A stretch of DNA of 64,000 bases from Chitinispirillum sp. (GTDB lineage Bacteria; Fibrobacterota; Chitinivibrionia; Chitinivibrionales; Chitinispirillaceae), in assembly GCA_007115975.1 (NCBI GenBank), contig SKJJ01000140.1, forward strand, positions 1 through 64,000. Reading direction: 5' to 3'. The position numbers were made by a program, and so were the translations under genes. Every line of letters begins with the position of its first letter. Positions within the stretch are counted from its first letter, which is position 1. Below, piece after piece: positions 27,399-35,696 of this stretch. The notes under the pieces were generated by a model. The model ran no database searches. It was given only the letters and a program-made list of their open reading frames with translations, and had not been told where the DNA came from.

Positions 27399-28373
27399 TC
27401 ACATGATCACACATTTACACCGTTGCCCCTCAACATCACGCACGTACCGTGGCACGGCATATCCCGACAATCTCTCTCTGAGCCCTTTTACAATCTCTTT
27501 TCCGGCCTTCTCATCCACTTGAAAATGTGCTGTCCCGTTTGCTCTGTCAAGCTGGTGCAGATAGTAGGGAACGACACCAATCAGCACAAGCGAGGAGAAC
27601 AGGGAAGCAAGTACCTCAACGGAATCATTTATCATATTCATCAGCACTGTCTGAGAGAAAAGCAGCACTCCCCGTTTTCGCATCTGTGCAATAACCCTTC
27701 TGCAACCCTCGCCGATTTCCTGCGGGTGATTAACATGCAGCACAAGCACACACTGTTTTTCATGTATCAGCTCAGATAGTACCTCATAAAACTGGGGAGT
27801 AAATCTGGAAGGGTGAGTTACCGGAAGGCGGCTGTGAATCCTCAAGGTTTTAATGTGAGAGATCTCTTTTACTTTTTTGAAAAAAGCGGCTAATTGTTCA
27901 TCAGAGAGCAACAACGGCTCTCCGCCACTGATAATCAGTTCATCTACAGAGCTGTTTTTTTTGAGATAATCTAATACAGAATCGGACATCAAACTGCTGC
28001 CGAACACCTGTTTTGAATAGATGTTGCGGCGAAAACAGAAACGACAATTACCAAAACAGGATTGGTTGATCAGGTACAATGCTCTGTTTCGATATTTGTG
28101 TATCAGGCCTGGTGAAACCATTGCAGAGAGATCCCCCACGGCATCATCCAAAAAACCATCGACACGGCATAGTTCGTCCTCTCGGGGCAGTACCTGGAGC
28201 AGCAACGGATCAAACCACTCTCTGGGTTTCATCATTTGCACATACTCCTCAGAGACAGCAAAGGGGAAATCGGGTGCATCAAGCAGCTCAAAGGGAGCAG
28301 TGTTTCTGCTCAGAGAGAGTCTTTTGAGTAACGTGTCTATCGATTCAATAATCTGGCCTGATTTGCTATTCAT
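27399..28373 (-). CDS. epmB: EF-P lysine 2,3-aminomutase-type enzyme EpmB (radical SAM)
   Basis: A 324-residue KamA-family radical SAM protein. The cluster motif is CFGNCRFCFRR (CxxxCxxC) near residue 107. The glycine-rich ISGGEPLLLSD, the RIHSRLPVTHPSR stretch and the late PYYLHQLDRANGTAHF are all family hallmarks. EpmB makes (R)-beta-lysine for attachment to EF-P. Encoded near efp and epmA, it is confidently EpmB and not a catabolic lysine aminomutase. AAGG seven bases before the ATG at 28373 is preferred over the upstream TTG at 28388. Confidence 0.9.
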   Translation of the reverse strand: MNSKSGQIIESIDTLLKRLSLSRNTAPFELLDAPDFPFAVSEEYVQMMKPREWFDPLLLQVLPREDELCRVDGFLDDAVGDLSAMVSPGLIHKYRNRALYLINQSCFGNCRFCFRRNIYSKQVFGSSLMSDSVLDYLKKNSSVDELIISGGEPLLLSDEQLAAFFKKVKEISHIKTLRIHSRLPVTHPSRFTPQFYEVLSELIHEKQCVLVLHVNHPQEIGEGCRRVIAQMRKRGVLLFSQTVLMNMINDSVEVLASLFSSLVLIGVVPYYLHQLDRANGTAHFQVDEKAGKEIVKGLRERLSGYAVPRYVRDVEGQRCKCVIM

Positions 28374-28479
28374 TAATATCCTTTTCAAAACACCTATCTT
28401 GGAGACAGCACCTGTTCAAAGCAGGATACCGATTTGGTCCATGCAAATTACATTCAAAATCGCAACCGCTCTAAATATA

Positions 28480-28514
28480 AAAGATCGATGCCGTTCTTAG
28501 CGACACCGATCTTT
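28480..28514 (-). terminator. Rho-independent terminator of the GH18 gene
   Basis: A 14-bp stem with two mismatches (AAAGATCGATGCCG paired with CGACACCGATCTTT) surrounds a 7-base loop. On the minus strand it is followed by TTTTATATTT. It lies 28 bp beyond the stop of the GH18 gene, upstream of epmB. Confidence 0.8.
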
Positions 28515-28541
28515 GTGCTGGAAGGTTTAGATTATACAGTT

Positions 28542-29813
28542 TTATCGAGCCACACCAAATTTTTCACTGTAGCTATATGAGTCCTGACTGTTAACACCAT
28601 CAGCTTCAACCCTTAACAGATAGGTACCTGAAGGGATTTTTCTTCCATTTTGGTTTATTGTGTTCCAAATAAGAGTTTTGCTGTTTCCATTGATATCGGT
28701 TGTAAAATTTCTGATCCAGATCTGTTTTCCGGAAGCATCATAAATAGAAGCTCTTGCTTTTGTCTGAACCGGAGATTTTATCTGAAATTTCAGATCATTG
28801 CATTTCACATTGACAGGATTCATTCTCAACCTAATGCCGTACTCTGACCTTTGGACAGGGGTAAAGTAAGCTGCCTGCATCGAGGTGGACGGATCACGGT
28901 CTTTAATCTGTTTGAGTTTATTCCATACCGAAGCAGTGCGCCAGGCATCATTAGGATTACCAGCTCCATCCGCAAGTGATGCATCCCATATCCCGATACC
29001 CACTTCACCATCTTCAACCACCCAGTCTATCTGCTCCTCAATGGTATTGCCCTGCCAGCTTGACCCGGCATAGGTTGGCATACCGAGCATCAGCTTTTCC
29101 GGTATATTTATAAGATTTTTTTGACCAGAATATGAAGCCCATCCATTCGCATTTCTTCCGATCTCCTCATACCCCATACTGGTGATACCGTCGGTGATAT
29201 CTGCAAAAGCATTCCAGCCATCAGAATTGGGATAGTGCCAGGTATAAGCGAATGTGGCAATGGTAAGTTGCTTGCCAATAGCCCTGAGTTCGTTTGAAAG
29301 CTCTGCCATAAAGAGCATAAAGTTGGTGTGATCGCTGTTTTCACCACCGGGCCACTCATAATCAACCTCAACCCCATCAAGCCCCAGTCGCTGGACTTCT
29401 GAAACGAGGGTGTTTACGTGGTTTGTTCTCTTCGCAGGATCATCGATAATAGGTTGTACAATATCCCAGTTCCACGTGCTATCGTTATTATAAATACAGA
29501 GCATGACTTTTACATCTTTACCCTGAGCCCAGTCGGTAAATTCAGTCACCGTAGCATCATTTGGGGTCTGCCATTCGTGATCGACGTATTTAATACCTCC
29601 GGTGGAGGGTACCGGTCCCCAGAACTGCAGGGCAAGGTGGGTGATACCATCTTCCATTTTCACACCGCCGAAATCGGTATTGAGCATATTCAGACAAGCC
29701 TGCCAGTTGTAGGGAGGAACCCAGGTGATAATATTTGAAGCATACCCTGTGCTAAAAAGCGACATAGTGATGAACCAGATTGAACAGAACAATTTTCTAT
29801 TTGTTAGACCCAC
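28542..29813 (-). CDS. Secreted glycoside hydrolase family 18 (chitinase-like)
   Basis: About 423 residues. A signal peptide (LFCSIWFITMSLFSTGYA) precedes a GH18 barrel. The active-site strand reads LDGVEVDYEWPG: the catalytic Glu and its preceding Asp of DxxDxDxE are kept, but the second Asp is Glu. Further barrel strands are ITDGITSMGYEEIG and LMLGMPTYAGSSW. The last 85 residues look like an FlgD/Ig-like secretion-associated domain (RKIPSGTYLLRVEADG). A substrate such as chitin or another GlcNAc polymer is likely but not proven. The frame is open to 29900, but AGGAG five bases before the GTG at 29813 and the signal peptide define this start. It is inserted between the EF-P genes. Confidence 0.85.
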   Translation of the reverse strand: MGLTNRKLFCSIWFITMSLFSTGYASNIITWVPPYNWQACLNMLNTDFGGVKMEDGITHLALQFWGPVPSTGGIKYVDHEWQTPNDATVTEFTDWAQGKDVKVMLCIYNNDSTWNWDIVQPIIDDPAKRTNHVNTLVSEVQRLGLDGVEVDYEWPGGENSDHTNFMLFMAELSNELRAIGKQLTIATFAYTWHYPNSDGWNAFADITDGITSMGYEEIGRNANGWASYSGQKNLINIPEKLMLGMPTYAGSSWQGNTIEEQIDWVVEDGEVGIGIWDASLADGAGNPNDAWRTASVWNKLKQIKDRDPSTSMQAAYFTPVQRSEYGIRLRMNPVNVKCNDLKFQIKSPVQTKARASIYDASGKQIWIRNFTTDINGNSKTLIWNTINQNGRKIPSGTYLLRVEADGVNSQDSYSYSEKFGVAR

Positions 29814-30083
29814 ACTTGCTCCTGTTAAACAGTTGAAAGATCTGCTACACTGTATAAAATGAATAAAAAATATAGGGATTAAAGAAAACAATGTCAACAT
29901 GTTTCACATAACACCGTCACTATACCCAAAATCAAACATCTCTAAAGGTACAAAAACGACCTCTGTGCAATCTGGTTTTATCCTGTTTGATCCCCCAAAC
30001 GCGATTTTAATTGAATTTACGAAACATATAAACGTATTTTTATACACTGATAATTTCGTATTTCAAAAAAAAGGGAACGGTCA

Positions 30084-30647
30084 ATGGGAACAGTAAGTAC
30101 AAACGAATTCAGAAAAAAACTAAAGGTAATAATGGATGGACAACCGTGGATAATCGTTGAAAACGACTTTGTAAAACCGGGAAAAGGACAGGCCTTCAGC
30201 AGAGTAAAGCTTAAAAACCTCATCACCGGAAGAGTTCTGGATCGTACCTTTAAATCGGGTGAAACAATGGAGACCGCTGATGTGACCAGTGCAGCCATGC
30301 AGTTTCTCTACAGTGATGGTTCCAGTTACAGCTTCATGAATTCTGAGAATTTCGAGCAGATCGAAATTTCCAAAGAGCAGCTTGGTGATGATGTCAAGTG
30401 GCTCAAAGAGGGCGTGGAGTGCGAGGTGGCATTCTGGAACAGTCAGGTAATATCCGTGGCTCCCCCGACATTTATGGAATTTGAAATAACCTACACAGAG
30501 CCTGCAGTTAAGGGTGACACCGCTACCAACGTAACAAAAAAAGCAACTATCGACACGGGGTATGAAGTTGATGTGCCGTTATTTGTCAACGTTGGCAACA
30601 GAATAAAAATCGACACCCGCACCGGTGAATATCTTGGTCGCGTATAA
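30084..30647 (+). CDS. efp: Translation elongation factor P
   Basis: A 187-residue EF-P that relieves ribosome stalling at polyproline. Lys34 sits in FVKPGKGQAFSR, exactly at the position that is beta-lysylated in E. coli. The three beta-barrel domains follow, with the family C-terminus VGNRIKIDTRTGEYLGRV. EpmA lies 36 bp downstream on the same strand and EpmB about 1.7 kb upstream on the other, so beta-lysine modification is expected. AGGGAA precedes the ATG. Confidence 0.95.
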   Translation: MGTVSTNEFRKKLKVIMDGQPWIIVENDFVKPGKGQAFSRVKLKNLITGRVLDRTFKSGETMETADVTSAAMQFLYSDGSSYSFMNSENFEQIEISKEQLGDDVKWLKEGVECEVAFWNSQVISVAPPTFMEFEITYTEPAVKGDTATNVTKKATIDTGYEVDVPLFVNVGNRIKIDTRTGEYLGRV

Positions 30648-30683
30648 CTTTTTCTGTTTTTTTGTCCGGTGGTTTTTCCAACG

Positions 30684-31652
30684 ATGAAGGGCAATGAATT
30701 TTCTGTACAATCGGCCCGCCTGCGGGCCGCTGTTTATGAGCGAATCAGGGCGTTCTTTAAAAGCAGAGATGTGCTTGAAGTAGAGACTCCCATTATGTCC
30801 AGGGGCATTTCAACAGACTGCCATCTGGACATCTTTTCCACTTTTTTTCACCCCGACGGCTTTTCTCAAACAGAAAACAGCACCCCCCTTTTCCTTCAGA
30901 CTTCACCAGAACTGTTGATGAAACGATTGCTCAGCGATGGGTTTCCCGATATATACCAACTCTGCAAAGTATTCAGAAATGGAGAACAGGGGCGCATTCA
31001 TAACCCGGAGTTCACCATGCTTGAGTGGTACAGACGCGACTTTACCATGAGCGATTTCATGAATGAGGTGTACGCCCTTTGCATCTCCGTACTGGGTAAA
31101 AAGAAGAGTCAATTTATAAGGTATGAAAATGTGTTCTCCACTACCACAGAGCTTAATCCACTGAAATCATCGTTTGATGAACTACTCTCTTTTTGCAAAA
31201 AAAAAGGGACCGATCCGGTTCACTGTTCATCCAAAACCGACCTGCTTAACTTTATGATGAGTGAGTATGTGGAACCTGCTATGGATCAGGACACACTGGT
31301 TTTTGTGCACGACTTCCCCCGCGAACAGGCAGTTTTCGCAAGGATCAACCCAAATGATCATCGCACAGCGTTACGGTTTGAACTATACCATAAGGGGTTA
31401 GAACTCTGCAATGGGTGGGAGGAACTTGCAGGAGCGGACTGTAAAGAGATCCAATCACGGATGGAACTGGAGAACACGCTTCGAGCACAAAGGGGAAAAC
31501 CCCTTTTGCCGGTGAACGACAATTTCCTTGATGCTGCTGGTATGTTGCCAGCCTGTTCCGGAGCGGCCCTTGGTGTGGACAGGCTTGTTATGGTTGCATT
31601 GGGGGTGCGGTATATTGATGGGGTGCTCTCTTTTGATTTTAAAAACTGCTGA
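30684..31652 (+). CDS. epmA: EF-P--(R)-beta-lysine ligase EpmA (GenX/PoxA)
   Basis: About 322 residues, corresponding to the catalytic core of class II lysyl-tRNA synthetase without the anticodon-binding domain. Visible motifs are EVETPIMS (motif 1), FRNGEQGRIHNPEFTMLEWYR (motif 2 region) and GAALGVDRLVMVALG (motif 3). It activates beta-lysine and attaches it to Lys34 of EF-P. The frame opens at a GTG (30669). The ATG at 30684 matches the usual N-terminus better, but neither start has a clear Shine-Dalgarno. It follows efp directly and is almost certainly co-transcribed. Confidence 0.9.
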   Translation: MKGNEFSVQSARLRAAVYERIRAFFKSRDVLEVETPIMSRGISTDCHLDIFSTFFHPDGFSQTENSTPLFLQTSPELLMKRLLSDGFPDIYQLCKVFRNGEQGRIHNPEFTMLEWYRRDFTMSDFMNEVYALCISVLGKKKSQFIRYENVFSTTTELNPLKSSFDELLSFCKKKGTDPVHCSSKTDLLNFMMSEYVEPAMDQDTLVFVHDFPREQAVFARINPNDHRTALRFELYHKGLELCNGWEELAGADCKEIQSRMELENTLRAQRGKPLLPVNDNFLDAAGMLPACSGAALGVDRLVMVALGVRYIDGVLSFDFKNC

Positions 31653-31680
31653 CCTGTTTGGTATGTTGTATAACCGCACA

Positions 31681-31785
31681 TATCCGCACAGGTTAGAAAA
31701 CCCTGTGCGGATATACGTAAGCCCGTTGGGCTAAGGAGTGGGGAAATCTCCCCCAACCCAAAAATCTTACCCCAACGGGCTTACG
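31681..31785. repeat. Two adjacent perfect inverted repeats between epmA and flagellin
   Basis: The first hairpin pairs TATCCGCACAGG (31681-31692) with CCTGTGCGGATA (31702-31713), a 12-bp perfect stem. The second pairs CGTAAGCCCGTTGGG (31716-31730) with CCCAACGGGCTTACG (31771-31785), 15 bp perfect. Its 40-base interior contains another small GC-rich hairpin (GGGGA...TCCCC). Only two bases separate the hairpins. They could insulate epmA from flagellin transcription; there is no T-run. Confidence 0.85.
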
Positions 31786-31838
31786 GAATAACCTTCCCCA
31801 CGGATTCCTTCCCGAGGCGATCTTATGAAAAATAATAG

Positions 31839-31865
31839 TAAAGTTTTTCTGAAAAGTGCCGATAA
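31839..31865 (+). promoter_or_regulatory. Sigma-28 (FliA) flagellin promoter
   Basis: TAAAGTTT at 31839-31846 and GCCGATAA at 31858-31865 are separated by exactly 11 bases. This matches the enterobacterial sigma-28 consensus at every position. It lies 82 bp upstream of the flagellin ATG. The organism should therefore encode FliA and probably FlgM elsewhere. Confidence 0.93.
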
Positions 31866-31947
31866 CATGATAGGGGAAGATGTATTATAAGGATAGGGAT
31901 TTGTTTTTTCCGTATTTTTGTCGGAAATTTAAAAAGGGAGGTGCTGT

Positions 31948-32787
31948 ATGTTGCAGGGAGCACGGAACATCGTTTCCGGACAGCCAAACAGAACAGTTGA
32001 CGGGCTTCAGCGCACAAACCGTGAATTGAGGACAATACTTGAGAGGTTATCAAGTGGCAGACGGGTAAACAGAGCATCAGATGATGCCTCAGCCCTTGCG
32101 GTGTCTGAGGGGCTTCAGAACAGAATCAGGGGCTTCAAGATGGCCTCGCGGAATGTTAACGATGCCATGTCTGCTCTTAGCATTGCAGACAGCGCAGCAA
32201 ACAGCGTCACCAGTCAACTTCAACGACAAAGAGAACTTGCTGTGGCCGCAAGTTCCGGCACACTTAGCGACCGGGACAGGGAAGCACTCAATACAGAATA
32301 CCAGGCGATCACCCAAGAGATCAACCGAACAGTATCATCGGCTAATTTCAACCGCCAGCGTGTTGCAGACGGTACAGACCTTGGCTCAGGAGATGCCACT
32401 ATCCAGAGCGGTCCAACTGCTGAGGACAGCCTTGCCCTACCACCCATCGACTTAATGACACCGATTCAGCAACTTGAGGCCTCCTCTGTTGCAACCTCAG
32501 AAGGTGCACGGGAAGCAATATCCGCTATAGATTCTGCTATGGGGAGTGTTTCTGCTCAGGCTTCAACTATTGGAGCCACTTACAATAACATGCTGTCGAA
32601 CCTTAGTAATCTTGAAGTAGCAATGGTAAATACCGTTGCAGCAGAGTCAATAATTGCAGATCAGGATATGGCAGAGGGAATTGCCCGGATGATACAGAAG
32701 ACGTTGCTCAATGAGGGCGCAACAACTGCTTTTCAGCGTTTTCAGGAGATTAGCAGAAACCAGGTACTGGGCTTGCTTCAAGGTTAA
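31948..32787 (+). CDS. Flagellin
   Basis: A 279-residue flagellin, the filament subunit. The N-terminal D0/D1 helices contain LERLSSGRRVNRASDDASALAVSEGL. The C-terminal D1/D0 helices contain ALSNLEVAMVNTVAAES-like sequence and end IQKTLLNEGATTAFQRFQEISRNQVLGLLQ. The central variable part is small (about residues 150-175), so D2/D3 are essentially absent. GGGAGGT lies five bases before the ATG, and a perfect sigma-28 promoter lies upstream. A FliS-like chaperone follows. Confidence 0.93.
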   Translation: MLQGARNIVSGQPNRTVDGLQRTNRELRTILERLSSGRRVNRASDDASALAVSEGLQNRIRGFKMASRNVNDAMSALSIADSAANSVTSQLQRQRELAVAASSGTLSDRDREALNTEYQAITQEINRTVSSANFNRQRVADGTDLGSGDATIQSGPTAEDSLALPPIDLMTPIQQLEASSVATSEGAREAISAIDSAMGSVSAQASTIGATYNNMLSNLSNLEVAMVNTVAAESIIADQDMAEGIARMIQKTLLNEGATTAFQRFQEISRNQVLGLLQG

Positions 32788-32804
32788 AAACAGATGGATT
32801 TAGT

Positions 32805-33152
32805 ATGGATGGTCGCTCTGAAATTACACAGCACTACGACCGGATGCAGATAAGCACCTCAGGCCTTCCACACCTTATTTGTCTGATGCACCATAAAATT
32901 GTGCTCTATATAAAAAAATATGGTAACACCCATAACCGCAGGGACATTGATACCGCACAAAATCTATTGGCAACCCTCTCAATGTCCCTCAAAGAGCAGG
33001 ACCACCTCTCTGTGTTGCTGCAGAACACCTACTCATACTGCTACTTACTACTTGAAGAGTGCGGAGTAGAGGGTTTAAGTAACGCAACTGAGATAATTGA
33101 GATACTTGAGGATACGTTCAGCGAGCTTTGCGGAAATAGTAAAGAAGTATAA
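32805..33152 (+). CDS. Probable FliS-like flagellin chaperone
   Basis: A 115-residue, mostly helical protein directly after flagellin, 17 bp on. The order of helices (LPHLICLMHHKIVLYIKKY, DIDTAQNLLATLSMSLKEQ, LQNTYSYCYLLLEEC, IIEILEDTFSELC) resembles FliS, which binds the flagellin C-terminus before export. The sequence is divergent and the typical FliS N-terminal motif is weak, so the call rests mainly on size, helicity and position. Confidence 0.6.
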   Translation: MDGRSEITQHYDRMQISTSGLPHLICLMHHKIVLYIKKYGNTHNRRDIDTAQNLLATLSMSLKEQDHLSVLLQNTYSYCYLLLEECGVEGLSNATEIIEILEDTFSELCGNSKEV

Positions 33153-33426
33153 AGTCCTGCTGGCGATGGAGTGATACCCCCGTAGCAACGCTCCCCGAGC
33201 AGCAGGCCAGCCTGCTGTATCGAGAGGAGATTGTATACACCAAAACCTTCTGACCTCTGACAGTGACAGCTCCCCTCAACACACCGATATCGGAATGTCG
33301 GCACTCACTCGGGCACAGGACTGTACTGCCGCAACTGCATGCCGACATTCATAAGTCTGGGAACAACAACTCACCATTTGACTGCAATATACCCCCTAGT
33401 GCGGGGCGACAACACTACATATTTAG
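33153..33426. other. Intergenic region with a perfect inverted repeat
   Basis: No gene is seen between the converging FliS-like and PaaK-like genes. GAATGTCGGCA (33293-33303) and TGCCGACATTC (33340-33350) form an 11-bp perfect inverted repeat with a 36-base interior, which itself contains small GGCA/TGCC pairs. This could act as a two-way terminator. Confidence 0.55.
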
Positions 33427-34722
33427 TCACGACTTACTCTGAAAACGCCAGTCGAGAATCCGTTCAGAAACGGGCATTTTACCCCGAAGCGATCGTATCG
33501 TGTTTACATTGGAGATCAGGACCGGAAAAAACTCCCCTGTTACTTCTCTTAATTTGGTTGAGATGGTTTCTACCATTGAAGCTGGAGTAGCTACATGTAT
33601 TGACACTCTGTCTGATCTGGAGCTGTCATCCTCGATAACTATCACATAGTCGTTTATCCCCTCAAGCTCATCAAGGGCATTGATCAAGGTGAGAGGAAAG
33701 ATGACACCCTTCTCTTTTTTGATCAGCTGATCTTTACGCCCAAGTATCGGCCCGATTCGGTCGGAATTTCTTCCGCACTCGCATCTGCCCGGTATTTTAA
33801 AGGTGATATCCCCGGTTTGGAAGCGGACAAGCGGTATCCCCTCAACACCAAACGGTGTGGCGACAAGCTCACCGGGAGTTCCATCCTTAACAGCATCTCC
33901 ACATTCATCCACAATTTCTGTATACACAAGTACCGGGATACAATGAGCACCGCTTCGAAAGGAACAATCACAGTAGGGTGCAGATACCTCAGTAGTACCA
34001 TACATGGAGAATACTTGTGCTCCCCAGATCAGTTCATTTTCAACACTCACTGGATCAAGCTCCATATTCCGGGTTCGCACGCTCTCCTTTGTACACAAAA
34101 GTTTTGTAACAGAGCAGTTTTCAGTACCGTATCCGCCTTTGTTTAATTCCTTTCCAAGGTTCCTCAGCAGGGATGGCTCTCCAACCACTACCGTGGGCTT
34201 GAGGTGGTCGAGGTACATTTTCAACTTTTCAGCAGAGACTCCCGTGCCTGCACGCACGGCATTGGCACCCATAGATATCACCCCTCTGTAACAGCCCATT
34301 GCCGAAAAACTGGGAGATTCCAGAGCAGAAAGAATCAGCACCGTATCATTTTTTGATACCTCACAGCGATGCAAAGAGATGGCGTTTCCATAGGCTAGTC
34401 GCTCAAGGTCATTTCGTGTAAATGTAAACAATTTGGGTTTGCCCCGGAAGCCGGTATTCATAACCGATTCCACAACATGCTCTTGAGTAACATTGGAAAA
34501 ACAACTTAGGTTTTCCCACATGGAAGTGCCGCATGTAAATGGCAGCTTTGAGAAATCTCCCAGAGACTGGATATCTCCGGGGTCTACACCTTTTAGGAAA
34601 TCGCGGTAGTAGGGGGATATTTCAAACAGGTGTTTTATATGATTACGCAAAGCTCTGAGGGTCTTTGCTACAATCTGTTCTTCAGAAAGGGATTCCCAGG
34701 AAAATTCAGGATTAAAAAGCAA
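33427..34722 (-). CDS. PaaK-like acyl/aryl-CoA ligase family adenylating enzyme
   Basis: About 431 residues of the phenylacetate-CoA ligase (PaaK) group. Features are YYRDFLKG, TGFRGKPKLFTFTR (degenerate phosphate loop), GANAVRAGTGVS, FSMYGTTEVSAPYC (adenylation motif), VRFQTGDI and GRKDQLIKKEKGV near the C-terminus. It should activate a carboxylic acid as an acyl-adenylate; whether CoA or a protein is the final acceptor is unknown. The frame is open to 34758, but GGAGGT seven bases before a TTG at 34722 marks the likely start. It lies on the same strand as radC and the lipoyl-KASIII/E1 pair, so a link to acyl-group supply is possible. Confidence 0.78.
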   Translation of the reverse strand: MLFNPEFSWESLSEEQIVAKTLRALRNHIKHLFEISPYYRDFLKGVDPGDIQSLGDFSKLPFTCGTSMWENLSCFSNVTQEHVVESVMNTGFRGKPKLFTFTRNDLERLAYGNAISLHRCEVSKNDTVLILSALESPSFSAMGCYRGVISMGANAVRAGTGVSAEKLKMYLDHLKPTVVVGEPSLLRNLGKELNKGGYGTENCSVTKLLCTKESVRTRNMELDPVSVENELIWGAQVFSMYGTTEVSAPYCDCSFRSGAHCIPVLVYTEIVDECGDAVKDGTPGELVATPFGVEGIPLVRFQTGDITFKIPGRCECGRNSDRIGPILGRKDQLIKKEKGVIFPLTLINALDELEGINDYVIVIEDDSSRSDRVSIHVATPASMVETISTKLREVTGEFFPVLISNVNTIRSLRGKMPVSERILDWRFQSKS

Positions 34723-34813
34723 TGAAAGTACCTCCGGGGGAGAATAATGGCGATGCAAACAACTTCAAGGTAGAAAATACTTTTTTTCCAGCATCAAAAA
34801 AACCAATTTTCTT

Positions 34814-35572
34814 CTAGCGGGGCCACCTGCTGCTCTCGCGCATACTTACCACCTGGGCTTTTGAGATGATGAGATGGTCCAGCAGAGGGATCTCGAGCAG
34901 TTTCCCTATGGTGAAGAGTCTTTCGGTTATAAGCCAGTCTGCCTCAGAGGGGTTAAGCCCTCCCCCGGGATGATTATGAGCGAGAATAAAGGATGCTGCA
35001 CCGCACTTAATCGCACGTTCAATCACCGCCCTGGGGTAGACTGCACACTGGTTAACGGTGCCCTCACAGACCACCTCAGTGGTAAGGATATGATTTGCGT
35101 TATCCAGAAACAGTGCTGCAACGTACTCATCCCGGCGGTGCCCGTAGTTAAACCTGAAATACTCCTCCACATCTCTTCGATGTGATATTACCGGTTGACT
35201 CAGACACTTCTCTTTGAGACAATAAGCAATTATATCCCGAAGCAGAGGAAAAAAAGCTGCCGACCGGTCCCCCACACCTTTTACACTTGCAAGTTCTGAA
35301 GGGGAAACATTTATAATGGTGCTAATGCAGTTATATCTGGCTAAAAGTTCCCTTGCTATTGGTTTTGTATCCCTTCTCGGTATAAGAAATGACAGCAAAA
35401 ACTCCAGTATTTCATGTTCATGAAAAGAGGTCAGTCCACCGGTGAGAAATTTTTGGAGCAACCGTTTTCGATGTCCGTGGTGATGGGGTACAGGTGCCAA
35501 CTGGTGTGAATCACCATTTTTGTGGGCCACGCCAGCTCCAGCCGGCTTTTCGCTTGAAGAGTGAATTTTCAT
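34814..35572 (-). CDS. radC: RadC/JAB-domain protein
   Basis: A 252-residue RadC family protein. N-terminal helix-hairpin-helix elements lie around PSELASVKGVGDRSAAFF. The C-terminal JAMM/MPN metal site is in FILAHNHPGGGLNPSEAD, with family landmarks LFLDNANHI and VYPRAVIERAIKCGAAS. The family was named for DNA repair, but its true activity is unsettled. The N-terminus carries a His-rich extension (PVPHHHGHRKR). GAGGTGG lies before the ATG. Confidence 0.9.
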   Translation of the reverse strand: MKIHSSSEKPAGAGVAHKNGDSHQLAPVPHHHGHRKRLLQKFLTGGLTSFHEHEILEFLLSFLIPRRDTKPIARELLARYNCISTIINVSPSELASVKGVGDRSAAFFPLLRDIIAYCLKEKCLSQPVISHRRDVEEYFRFNYGHRRDEYVAALFLDNANHILTTEVVCEGTVNQCAVYPRAVIERAIKCGAASFILAHNHPGGGLNPSEADWLITERLFTIGKLLEIPLLDHLIISKAQVVSMRESSRWPR

Positions 35573-35696
35573 ACACCACCTCTTTTTGAAAAACCAACAT
35601 TGGTAGCAACCAAAAACCTGCCTGAATAAAAGCAGAAGCTGTGTTGCAACTATTTTTCAAGGGAAAAAGTATCACAGAGATGTAAACAACTCTTCT

